DNA of 64,000 nt, from NCBI GenBank assembly GCA_949358305.1, contig OX442314.1, positions 22,251,060 to 22,315,059 of the forward strand, read 5' to 3'. The notes beneath the pieces were generated by a model, which ran no database searches, was not told where the DNA came from, and was given only the letters and a program-made list of their open reading frames with translations. How positions within the stretch are numbered: the first letter of the stretch is position 1; every line of letters begins with the position of its first letter. Both the position numbers and the translations under genes were made by a program. Below are positions 9,780 through 21,700 of this stretch, in pieces. The stretch is from Strigamia acuminata. Its lineage: Eukaryota; Arthropoda; Chilopoda; Geophilomorpha; Linotaeniidae.

Positions 9780-10480
9780 AAGGTCTGTGTGCACATTCTG
9801 GCCAATTTCCATGAATATTCTATGTAGGGGTCGTGATAAAACCCCGTTTTTCTGTTTTTTGGACCAAAAACAGGTGAAAAAAATTCCAAACTTTTTCATT
9901 TTTGGATTCATGGGGGTTTTTAAAAGTGCAGATGACAGACAAGGTCTGTTTGCACATTCTGGCCAATTTCCATGAATATTCTATGTAGGGGTCGTGATAA
10001 AACCCGGTTTTTCTGTTTTTTGGACCAAAAACAGGTGAAAAAAATTCCAAACTTTTTCATTTTTGGATTCATGGGGGTTTTTAAAAGTGCAGATGACAGA
10101 CAAGGTCTGTGTGCACATTCTGGCCAATTTCCATGAATATTCTATGTAGGGGTCGTGATAAAACTCCGTTTTTCTGTTTTTTGGACCAAAAACAGGTGAA
10201 AAAAATTCCAAACTTTTTCATTTTTGGATTCATGGGGGTTTTTAAAAGTGCAGATGACAGACAAGGTCTGTTTGCACATTCTGGCCAATTTCCATGAATA
10301 TTCTATGTAGGGGTCGTGATAAAACCCGGTTTTTCTGTTTTTTGGACCAAAAACAGGTGAAAAAAATTCCAAACTTTTTCATTTTTGGATTCATGGGGGT
10401 TTTTAAAAGTGCAGATGACAGACAAGGTCTGTGTGCACATTCTGGCCAATTTCCATGAATATTCTATGTAGGGGTCGTGA
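9780..10480 (+). repeat. 161-bp tandem satellite, right segment (about 4.4 units)
   Basis: The same monomer resumes directly after the 3' LTR; AAGGT recurs at 9780 (the target duplication copy), 9941, 10102, 10263 and 10424, still 161 bases apart. The array stops within a unit at GGGGTCGTGA (10471-10480). In this half, units starting CTGTTTG carry CCCGG while units starting CTGTGTG carry CCCCG or CTCCG, and they alternate, hinting at a two-unit (322-bp) higher-order period. Confidence 0.93.
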
Positions 10481-10524
10481 GAAATAGATGTGTCTGTCAA
10501 ATTTTCATGCAAGCTGCGCAGGGT

Positions 10525-10547
10525 AGCCGAATAGCCAAAGCAACCCA
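10525..10547 (+). repeat. 23-bp direct repeat, right copy, flanking the satellite
   Basis: The block starting AGCCGAATAG matches 3435-3457 with one difference. The pair brackets the satellite block and could be the edge of a larger carrier element or of a duplication. Confidence 0.7.
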
Positions 10548-10721
10548 ACATGGATTAAAAGAGTCAAAATATGGAAGTGGGTCACAGAACAAGAAGTAGG
10601 TCACATTCCAAAGATTAAATTCCAATAAATACGTTATTGCATTGTTACTGGATTAAAGCAGAGATAATCTGAAGTGAACTCATTTCACATTCTGAACACA
10701 TTCTGATCACAACTGATCAGG

Positions 10722-12278
10722 ATGCAGTCACAAAACGGCGGCTGGGACGGCAACTCGAACGGCGATTGGGACGGCAACTCGAACGGCGGCTGGGACGGCA
10801 ACTGGAGCGGCAACGGCGGCCAAGGCAACGGCGGCTGGAACGGCAACGGCTGGAACGGCAACGGCGGCCGCGGCAACGGCTGGAACGGCAACGGCGGCCG
10901 CGGCAACGGCTGGAACGGCAACGGCTGGAACGGCAACGGCGGCCGCGGCAACGGCTGGAACGGCAACGGCGGCCGCGGCAACGGCGGCTGGAACGACAAC
11001 GGCGGCCGCGGCAACGGCGGCTGGACATGGGCTATCGAACGAGATATTGAACGGGATATTGAACAGGCTGTCGCACGGGCTCTCGCACCGATCGCCGCAT
11101 CTGCAATCGCAATCTCACCTGCAGACTATTTAAAAGAGTTGGAAAAATTGAATTCCGACGTATCTTTTATAGATACTCACTGCCATTTGGATATTTTATT
11201 CAAACAAACATGCTTTAGAAAGGTAACAAAAATCTCTTCAAAAATTTACGATAGGGTTTTAATTATTTTATTTCCGTTTCAGATTTCACATTCAGCGTAT
11301 CAGAAACTTCATCAAAGTAGTTATCCGTCATGTTACGAAGGTTGTGTGGCTGTATTTAGCGACCCTAAAACGTTTAAAGAGGTAAATTGACCATGAAATT
11401 TCTTTAGGACTAAATTATTTAATTTTTAATTCATTTAGGACACGTGGAAGGAAATACTCGAAGAAGATAAGGTTTGGGCAGCATTTGGTTGTCATCCCCA
11501 TAACGCTAATTCGTACAGCTATAAGATTGAGAATGACATGAAAATTGCATTAAAACATGAAAAGGTTGTCGCGTTAGGTGAGATTGGATTGGATTATTCA
11601 AGCAGGTAAAAATTTATATTTCTAAAAACTAAGCATACGTGATTTTTATTCAATTTTTTTTTCTAGAAATTATTCAAACCGTCAAACACAAAAAAAGGTT
11701 TTCCGCAGACAACTGAAATTAGCAAAACAGTTGAATTTACCCGTTGTAATCCATTCACGAGATGCTGCCAAAGACACGTTAAAAATCATGAAACAGGTAT
11801 ATTGATGGTTTAAAATTTTTATGATGTCTTTCAAACTTCTAATGCCATTTTTATTCCTAGATTTTACCACGGGATTTCAAGATTCACAGACATTGCTTTA
11901 CTACAGATTGGACCGAAGCACAAATATGGCTAAAAGAGTTTACTAATTTATATTTAGGCCTCACCAATTTAGTTACGTTTGAAGACGCCGTAGAACTTCA
12001 TGAGGTGGCAAGGAAAATTCCACTCGAGAAGTTACTACTCGAAACCGATGCTCCGTATTTTGTACCCAGATTGGTAAGTTTAGATTTCATTTATTGTTTG
12101 ACTTGTAATTAATACGGAGAAATATTTTTACTTTTTTTAGGAAAGCAAAGGTAATAGACGATCACATCCAGGGATGGCTATTCACGTAGCGTTACAAGTG
12201 GCTTCGTTACGTTCTGAGCCGTTAGAAACAATTCTGAAATCAACCAGAGAGAACACTAAAAATATGTACGGCATTTAG
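10722..12278 (+). CDS. TATDN: TatD-family metal-dependent nuclease with Gly/Asn/Trp repeat N-terminus
   Basis: Six exons (10722-11222, 11283-11381, 11439-11605, 11667-11796, 11861-12073, 12141-12278) give 415 residues with consistent phases. Residues about 150-415 are a TatD barrel with every metal-site motif: DTHCHLD, GEIGLDY, VIHSRD, IHRHCFT and ETDAPY. TatD proteins are Mg-dependent 3'-5' exo/endonucleases linked to DNA repair and apoptosis-related DNA breakdown. The first exon adds about 105 residues of Gly, Asn and 13 Trp in NGWNGNGGRGN-like repeats, then a short helical stretch (IERDIERDIEQAV...). It is open and in phase with the TatD part. TATDN2-type proteins also have long divergent N-termini. 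The start ATG is the first one in the frame. AATAAA-like signals follow near 12380-12410. Confidence 0.9.
10740..11030 (+). repeat. Coding minisatellite of the TatD N-terminus
   Basis: GC-rich tandem words AACGGCGGCCGCGGCAACGG and GGCTGGAACGGCAACGG encode the Gly/Asn/Trp repeats. This is far more GC-rich than anything around it. The frames on the other strand here are products of the repeat. Confidence 0.85.
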
Positions 12279-13139
12279 ATAACAACTTTTGTTGTAATTA
12301 AACGTTTTATCTTACAGTGAAGTAATGAATCATTATGACAATGACTTTTTTGTTTCAAAATTAATAATTGTAACTTAAGTAATAGAAGAAATAAAATGAA
12401 ATAAAAAAAAAAGACCTAGTCTTTGTTAATTGTTACTCTCTTTAGTCTTTTTGCACAAATAAAGTGTCATTTCAAGATAGTAAAGTACGAATTACTGAAT
12501 CTAAAGCGCCGCCTTGGCGCTTTACTGCAACGCACCAGGCAAAGTTGATAAACCCCGTCATGGAAACGTTCAAAAATACGAGTCAGCAACGTTATAGTGT
12601 AATTTTATCAAATTTTCATTTTCATTTAAATACAAATAAATAAGTTTACCTGATATTTTACAAATTTCACTAAAATTTTACAAATTCCACTGGAAATTAA
12701 AATTCGCTCTGCAATTCCTCGACGAATTTGTAGGATTAGCGGTGATTTAAAGTTGTTTTTGCTTGTTTTGAGAAGTATGCACAAAAAAGTGCGTGACACC
12801 TTCGAACTTCGGCAGGAAAGCCGCCTTTGCCTCAGAATGAATACAAAATTTTATTTTTGGAAATTTTTTTTATATTTTTTTTATTTTTTTTATTTTATTT
12901 TATTTTATTTTATTTTATTTCTTATTTTAAACCACCTTTAAATAATAAATAATAGACCTAAGCAATCCAATTCCTTCCAAATCTACCATTGCGCCGCCTT
13001 TTAGTGTTATCGCTTATCGATCGACTAAGTCTGGTCTCCCTGCGAATCTGGTGCTGGCGAATCTGGTGCCAACTATACGTTAGTGAAACATGGTGGTTGT
13101 GATAAATGCCGGTTTCTTCTAGCTGTTTCTGCATAAAAT
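12279..13139. other. Intergenic between TatD and GULO
   Basis: Holds the TatD 3' end, a perfect 9-bp hairpin TAAAGCGCC-GCCTT-GGCGCTTTA (12502-12524), a T-rich (TTTTA)n tract at about 12858-12920, and GULO upstream sequence. No gene recognised. Confidence 0.6.
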
Positions 13140-14990
13140 ATGAGCTATTCCATCAAGGTAAAATTGAAAAAAACATCTCCCACCGCCTCATACTTCACTC
13201 CATTTATTATTTTGATTTCAGAGCAGAGGCAAGACCGGGATTTTATTCACCAATTGGTCCAACACGTTTTTCTGTCGCCCCGAACTCTTTTTCGTGCCAG
13301 AAAATGTTCATCATTTGAAGGAAATAATAAGACTCGCACATTTAGAGAATAAAAAAATCCGTGTGGTTGGCTGCGGACACTCCCCATCCGACATCGCATG
13401 CAGCAAAGACTACCTGATCAGTCTGCGTCAATTCGACAGGATTTTGCATGTCGATGCAGACCGACGCCAAGTCAAAGTGGAAGGCGGAGTGACGATAGTA
13501 GAACTCATCTCATACTTACAAAAACATGGTCTTGCACTTAGAATGTACGGCCAAAAATATTCATTAATGTAACTCATTACGTAATGCCGTTTATAATTTT
13601 TTTCAGAGCTGGTTCGGTGTCTACTCTTACCTTAGCCGGTGCTATTTCTACCGCAACACATGGCTCTGGTGTTAATTTTGGGAATTTATCAACTTTAGTA
13701 AATGAAATTTAATATTTTGTAGGTTTTGTGTGCATGTAATTTTTGATATCGTTGTTTTTTAGGTTGTTAGTATGGAGATCTTGACATCTGCAGGTGAAAT
13801 CATCGAAGTCTCTAGGGAAAATGACTTGGAATTATTCCAAGCAGCTTGTTGTAGTTTAGGAGCTCTGGGTATTATTATCACGATTACGTATCAATGCGAG
13901 AAAGCATACTCATTGGAATTGAATCAATATCCATGCCCGTTACATATGGTATATTATTGAATAATTTTTTTTATAATTATTTTGAAATTAATTAATTAAT
14001 TTGTAGGTACTTGAAAACTTAGAAGTGCATTTAAAGTCGTCGGAACATTTCAGATTCTTGTGGTTTCCACATACAACAGGAACGGTTGTTTCGCATATTA
14101 ACAGAACTACCAAAGTATTGAATTATTTGTCTTTACATGGTTATTGAAATTAATTAATTTTTGTTTAGAAAATTATTCAGCCTAGTCGTTTATCCAAATG
14201 GCATTCGTGGTTTTGGGAGTATTTGGTTGGTTATTATGTATTAGAGTTTTCCTATTACATCAGGTTGAATTTCAAGTGTTTACCAATGTTTAGCTGTTAA
14301 TTAATAACAACTTTGTCGTTTTAGCACATTAATTCCATCAACAGTTCCATTCATCAATCGATTATTTTACAATTTACTTTACTCCAAACCGAGACAAAGA
14401 GTGGATCAAAGTCAAAATATATTCAATTTTGAATGTCGTTTCAAACAATACGTCAATGAATGGTCGATTCCCATGTAAGTACAATTAAAAATAACCAAAA
14501 TTTTGTTTTCATAATTTGTTTTTAATTAATTCGTATCAGTGACAAAACTGCTACCGTTCTGATCGAACTTGAAAATTGGTTTTCTCAAAACACCGACGTT
14601 CGGGCTCATTTCCCCATCGAAGTCCGGTTCGTCAAAAGCGATGACTTACTCATCAGTCCGTCTCACGGACGAGACTCCTGCTATATCAACATCATTATGT
14701 ACAGGTGATTAATTAGTTAATTAATTACTAATTTGATGAAAACAAATTGATTATGCATTTTAATATTCTCTAGGCCTTATGGAAAATTAGTCGGATACAC
14801 CAAATATTGGAACGCCTACGAAGATATCATGACCCAAAATGGCGGCCGACCTCATTGGGCCAAAGCGCATAAAGTGGGCCCCCTTCAACTGAAGGAAATG
14901 TATCCAATGTTTGCTAAATTTTGTCAAATTCGTAAGAAATTAGACCCAACCGATACATTCGTTAATTCGTACATGGAGAGAATTCTCTAA
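13140..14990 (+). CDS. GULO: L-gulonolactone oxidase
   Basis: Nine exons (13140-13157, 13222-13544, 13607-13697, 13763-13948, 14007-14114, 14169-14263, 14325-14474, 14540-14704, 14774-14990) encode 450 residues, close to the vertebrate enzyme (440). The enzyme oxidises L-gulono-1,4-lactone, the last step of vitamin C synthesis, at the ER membrane. Visible landmarks are the NW near the N-terminus, the FAD-site VGCGHSPSDIACS with the His of the covalent flavin, THGSGVNFG, the ECRFKQYV segment, EVRF, SCYINIIMYRPYG, and the C-terminal GGRPHWAKAH followed by KKLDPTDTF. These are hallmarks of GULO/ALO-type VAO oxidases and fit GULO best. No stop, frameshift or missing exon is seen. The start ATG gives an N-terminus of family length. 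Confidence 0.95.
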
Positions 14991-15703
14991 AATGAAATAC
15001 TCAGTCAATTAGCGAACATTAGCGAACACTTTTTATTAATTTTTTTTATTTATTGCGAATTGTCTTTTTGTATTGGTATTAAATGTGAAATAAAAGTGTA
15101 GAAAAGCACAAAAAGCATGTAAGACCAAGTCCATATCCGGGATGTGATCTTCCCTCATTTATTTATTTATTTTGGAACATCTGGTGGTGATTCTAACATC
15201 TCAGTTGAAATAAAAGGAGTCGATTGAAGCTGCAGCTTAGTTTAATGTGATTCGAATTACAAAACCATTCTTAAGGAATCGTTTTAACTCATTACACAAT
15301 TATCCCATCACGCTTGCAAATGAGTACTGACCCCCGTCTGTCTTCAACGAGTTTCTTCGTCTTGGAAATTCCTGGGAGAATATTTTCACTCATCTCGGTG
15401 ACAAATATGTAAGTAGATTTTATTTTCTTTCTAAAAATAGCCGCGAATTAACGCGGTAATTGTTTAAAAAGAATGTGTTGACGTAATGTGTGAAAATGGT
15501 TAATCAAGATTCTTGAATAACATTTTACTATTTCCCAAGAACCAAACCTACACTATTCCCCAGGAAATTCGCATGTTTTGATTTTATTTCCTGGAATAAT
15601 AGCTCTTTAGGAAGTCAGTACCCACATGTTGGAAAATAAATTTGGTACTAACCGGATTTGGTGAACAAATTTCTTCAATTGTGGAATACAAGTCTAACAA
15701 AAG
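14991..15703. other. Intergenic between GULO and the adhesion GPCR
   Basis: Contains GULO polyadenylation-like AATAAA near 15090. A donor-like AT|GTAAGT near 15412 may end a 5' non-coding exon of the downstream gene. Nothing else recognised. Confidence 0.45.
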
Positions 15704-18700
15704 ATGCGCCCGTTTCCATGGAAACTGCAAATGTACTCGTTGTGCTTAATTCTTCTTTTTGTAAATTTATCGACGGCTAAAGGTTAGTCTAGTTATTTTT
15801 GTATTTTTCTTGAGTGATACGATTTGCTTGTTATTGTCAGAGAAAAATTGCCGAAATGATCAACAAGAAGACGTCAGTCAAAGATTATGTTATAAAACGT
15901 TTAGGTAATAACACTATTAAACATTCATTTAAAGTGCTCTTAATATGGCTGAATTAAAAAACATCACCAGGAAATACGGACATTTCTCGCTATTTATTGC
16001 TCACAATTATTATTAGAATTTTAAATTATTAAACCGTTATGTAATGCTCAATTAATTTATTTTTTGAAATTAAATTTTAATTTCATAAAGGTTGATCAGC
16101 ATTACAAGGTTTTAAAGTGTTGAAAAACCAGTCAAAGAAATCGACCTTGTTTTAATTCTCTAAATTTGGCCAATGTTATGGAATAGCTTCCCCGCAATGG
16201 TTAACCCGGATGATAAATTCCTTTCTCGAAACCCGCTTTTCCCTTCACAAAACAAATATAAACAAAGTTGACCAAACATTAAATGTACGGATACCAGTGC
16301 TTCTCAAACTATGTAATTTAGTGGACGAGTATTTTTTGTACGTGTGTGTTACGGACTGGTATTGTGTTCAGTTTCGGTGAATTTTGATGGAACTAGGAGT
16401 AGGGACTACCAAGCTCATGTAATCTTTGTGTTGCTCGCGGACCACCACTTTGAGAAGCGCTTACGTACAAGTATATCATTTGCATTTCCTGTCTGTGATG
16501 TTGTAGTTTCTTCTTATTCCTTCTGTGATGTCTTAGTTCCTTCTTATTCTTTCCGTGACGTCTTAGTTCCTTCTTATTCCTTCTGTGATGTTTATTTAAA
16601 GATGGCCGTTGACAATATTTATAGAACATTTATTTTACAACTTTGAATTTAAATATATAATAATGACAGGCAGGAAGTAACATGGCACGAAGCCTGGGAG
16701 ACATGTACCAAAGAGCATTCATTCTTACTGCAATTTCAAATCGACCGTGCCACTTACAACATAGGTTCAATAAGCGAAGGTAATTCAAGTTTTTTATAGC
16801 TTATTTTCCTATACTTAATGTACTTTTGTTGGTTAGGAAAAGAAGTGCAGTTCATATGGATTGGTCTGAAAAGAATAAGTAATTATTTCCAATGGGTTGG
16901 AGTCAAACCTCAGCTTTTTCGCTCCGTGTAATTATGTTCGAATTACTTGTTTGATATAAAATGCTAAAGTAGTATTGCTTCAATGTTAATAGAAATAATC
17001 AATGGGGTTTACATTGGAAGGAGTCCACAGAACCCGATGTATGGGACGGTTGTGGAGCAGTGAATGTGCTCACCGGTGAACTACATTCAAAGTCTTGTGG
17101 AAGTAAAAAACTGCCATTTGTGTGTGTGAAACCGTTTAACGACATCAGTCCTCTCGGTAGTAAGTATTGTTGTGGAAATAATATGTTTATTACTGAAATT
17201 TCTCAAATATTTTTTCCTTCAGCTGACGAGGACGAAATTGACATTCGCATTGTACCGATTCACGACAAAAACGAAAACCTGCCGTTGCCTGAAAATAATA
17301 TATTGTGGGTAAACAAAGAAGACCGTGATAGTATTATTTTAGATTGTCAGGTAACTGTAATCATCACACAAAGTGGAAATACTGTACAGTAGAGCCTTGA
17401 TTATCCGAACTAATTGGGAACAACCGACCAAAAATGGATAAAAATCGTCAAAAAACATTAAAAACCGATTAAAAATATGTGAAAATTGTCAAAAAAAAAC
17501 GTGAAAATCGTCAAAAAACATTAAAAACCAATTAAAAATATGTGAAAATTGTCAAAAAAAACGTGAAAATCGTCAAAAAACATTAAAAATCGATTAAAAA
17601 TCCGATAAAAATCGGTAAAAAATCTATACAAAATCGCTTTACTGCTGTTCGGATACCCGATCGTTCCTATAACCGGTGTACCGATAATCGAGGCTCAACT
17701 ACAAGTAACTGTAACTGGAAACAAAAAAATTGGGCAGCAATTGCATAATTTAACTTTCCTGCGACACAATCTTTTAAAATTGTCGTTTCTTTAATTTCTC
17801 AATTCTGATAAGTTAAGTTTTATTACTTTCAGTTTTTTTGCATCAAAAAAAGTTATTCATAAGTATTATTTACATAAAATTGCTTTATCTAGGTAAGAAT
17901 CAATGGAGAACTAATAAACGCCCAAAGTCTGGACTCGAAAATCAAAGTAGTTTGGTCGAAAAATGGGATTTACAGACAACTACCTATTAACCCATCTATT
18001 TACCCGAATTATTGGCTAAATCCTACTCCCTGGGTAGCAAATATTGGCCGAATTAAAGACTTTCTGGGAACATATAGGTGCGAGGCGTCCATTCCGTCTC
18101 AAACTCGTCGTCACCACTCAAACGAAATTAATCTCTTCATCAAAGGTAAATATAAACACTATTTGTAGAATAAAAAATGTATTCTTAATTTTACAATTAT
18201 TTATATCTTAGGAACTCAAGTGTTCAAATACGACATCCGCACGGAGTTGACCGCTAAACTTAAAATGAACTGTTTGGAGCCAACTGCTTCGAAAATATAT
18301 AGCAAGTGGAATGCAATCATTGCGAACATAACAACGTATATTTTGCCTATCAACAAACCGGAAGTCATTGGTGCTACTAAAATTGAATGGATGCTTCATT
18401 ACATGAAGTAAAAAAATGCGTAACTTTAAGTAAAATCAATTATTATTATTATTTATTTCCGATAGACCTCAAGATGAATTTAGACATTCAAATGGTACTT
18501 TGACCAGAAATATTCTGTTTTCTGTGTTTGTTACTGTTGAAACTCAATCAAAAGACGACGAAGAAATACATCAAAAGTTATTTGATTTTAAGCGGAGCTT
18601 TAAGGAATACACTGTGGATATTAATATTATAGGTAAGAAAATAGTTGACAAAAAAAATTGTTCTAATTTATATTTTATTTACTCAGGAAAGTGCGATTCC

Positions 18701-21700
18701 ACATTAGACTTTAGTAACGACACATATTACCGTTGGTCAATGAAACTTGGACAAAATCGTGGATTTTCAGACCCAATCTGTGTCTCGAGTGAACCAGAAT
18801 ATAAAATGATCAGTCGTCAATGCAAAACGTCATACGAAGGCCCTAGCCGCTGGGAAGACTTTAATTACACTCAATGTACATCAAAAATCACCCATTTGAT
18901 GGAAGGTATACATTACAGTAAATTAAGTGTAATATTTTAACAAAGTATAAATATTTTTAAAAATTACAATAGATCAGTTTTGTCCAGAAGGACACAAAAT
19001 GGGAAATGACGACTTCTGTGTTGTCAATGGATCCACCGATAGCACTTGGCAAGATGCAAGAGACGAGTGCATTAGAAAAGGCAGTCATTTACCCCATAAT
19101 GCTTATGACATATTTGCTACTGATCAAATCCCAGGTATGAAGCCTATACTGAATATACAGAAAACAAAATTCTCTATTTATGATCATTTTGTTACAACTT
19201 GTTGAATAAATCACACACTACCTAATCTAAATTCTATTCTATTGTCCAGCCTCTTCGTGGTCTGTTGCAAGGTTAAACGGACGAAAAGTGTACCCAGGAC
19301 CACCACAGTATAATATTTTTTAAATAATAGGGAGAATCAGAAAAATAAGTCAAGACTTAACTGCAATACATGGCACTCGTATGTAAATACACGCGCGAAA
19401 TTCAAACATGGTGCATTTTAATTATTGAGTGTGTCAAAAATACATGCACGTAATACAGTTAAGCACTTCTTCCCATTTTTGATTCTCTGCTGTACTATCA
19501 TTAAGAAAATGACAAAAATAACTTTTAATATTTTGATTAGAAATTTTACTGGTCAAAACTGGACAGAGTGTGTCATATTAAACCGGTTCAGCAAGCCCAT
19601 TTGGCTCGGTGCTGTGTGCGCTGAAAAACAACCTTTCTTTTGCTTATCACGAATACAAGACACGTTGTGGAGAGTACCGTGGTGTCCACGGGGAGGTTGG
19701 CTCGGGTCCGAGATTCCTATTCTAAGGAATACTTGTTTTTTCATCAACACTTCACTAACACCGTCAGAAAAGATGAAATCAGTATACTGTGCTGAAAAAG
19801 GTGCTACAGTTACTGATACCTCGAATCCATTAATTTATATTTTAATATCGGCAACATCTCGAAAACACGCTCAACGTCCACATCGAAGAAAAAGTAAACT
19901 GTAAAAGGATTTGTTTGATCAAATAGCTAAATTTCTCGTAATATTATCAAGGATCCATTCGGATAAGTGATGAATTTGTAGACATTCCTTTCCTAGTGTG
20001 TCAAAAGCCAAAAGGATCCAGATCGCCACGTAAGTTAATTGGTTAATTTATAATCATATTGATGATAGTTTTATCCTCAGGAAAAGCTGAACTAGTGCTA
20101 ACACACACTAAAACAGGAACCAAAGACAAATATCCAATGTATATTGCATTAAGTTTTGTTTTAGTTAGGTATTAAAATTAATAAAGTTTTGTTTCATGTC
20201 AGTATCGAGTTAATTTGTCGCGGCATAAACGTCAGACCGAATTCGCGTACTGTTTGGTACCACAATGGTGATCCGTATCCTGAACTGGAGAGAATGGAAA
20301 CAAATCGAGAAGATAATCTTGCTGCAGCTAGAATTTTACTAGACGACGCTAGACAGGTTTATAAACAATCCCCAACTTATAAAAGTTTTTTTTCTATGAG
20401 TTGAAGAGTACTAGTACTCTTCTACTAATCCTCATTTTATTTAAAAAAAAATAGGGAGATTATTGGTGCGAAGCATGGGATAACACTGCACAATCAACAG
20501 TTTCATCCAATAAAATTACTCTTATTGTTGAAGGTAAAACTATCAGTCGGCACATTCAATAATGAATTAGCACTATTGGTTAACACGAGATTCTAGTGTC
20601 CAAAAACTCACTGGAAACACGATGACCTTAAGATGACTCTTCAAAGATTGTGCTATTTTTATAGAAACAAGGTTTTACAGGAGATTCTCGTGTTAAATCT
20701 CGTGGCACGATCTAATACGACTGTGTTGCACTTTTTTGAATGCGCCGATTGATTTGATTATAAGTTAATTGACATGATTTTAATATAGGTATAAAAAATT
20801 GCGTGATTTTACTCAACACTACCAATTCGCCGATCCGTGATGTGTTTGAATTGAGCAAAATTAGTTATTACTTCAACATGGCTGAGTCAAATATTGTGCG
20901 CAGAGAAGCTACACTGTTAGCAGAGTAAGTGTCAAATAAATTATACTTGTATAGGTTAAAGCATCAAGCACAGTCGGTGGAAATTAGAAGGGCGAATAGA
21001 CATGCCAAGACTTATGTGATTGTTTTTTATTTCACCCAAGTGTGTTCATCTATAGCTTTGAGGGTGTGGGTCAGACGTAAATCAATTTCCCGCTTTTTTG
21101 TTGCATTTGTTACGAGTGCGGGTGTGCCAAAACCAAACGCTCGTAAATATATTCTGAGCGTGTCCAGTGACATTCCCACGTTTTTGCTTTTTCCGGTCCT
21201 AAAGATATTTTGATGCTCCCAAATATGGAAAATTTCTGTAGTGCCCATTCCCTTGATGCCCTAAGCACGTGTTTATTTTCCTTATTGGTAAATCCAACCC
21301 TGGTTGAACTTAATGAGGAAGAAGTTAAAAATGAAGAAGTGAAGTTTTAATCGATGATTCAGAATCTGAATACAAAAAGTATCTGATTATTATTATTATC
21401 ACTATTATAATTGCAATATTAGTGATTTCGGTAGTCTTCAATAGCCCTTTATTACGTCACTGGCCTCCAATTGCCTATGGGAGGAGAAAATAAAATTTTG
21501 CAAATAGTGCACGGGTGCACAATTAGAAGATTTTCAATAATCCTGCTGCTTAAAGATATAGCATATGGGCCTTATATTGTTTGCATTAAAGTAATATGGA
21601 GATCTGAAGACGAATAATGTTAGTTTTGCAAATAAATGTCCTTCAAACACTTTTGAAATGGAACACAATTACTTGCAGAAAGTTTACATTCGAACAGTTG

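Noticed and set aside
10685-11028. Pro- or Arg-rich frames on the other strand and frame of the TatD repeat
   Set aside because: They are shadows of the GC-rich minisatellite; the plus frame continues into TatD motifs.
20929-21213. 94-codon frame in a GPCR intron
   Set aside because: It starts in the donor region, has no homology I recognise and is disconnected from the receptor phase.
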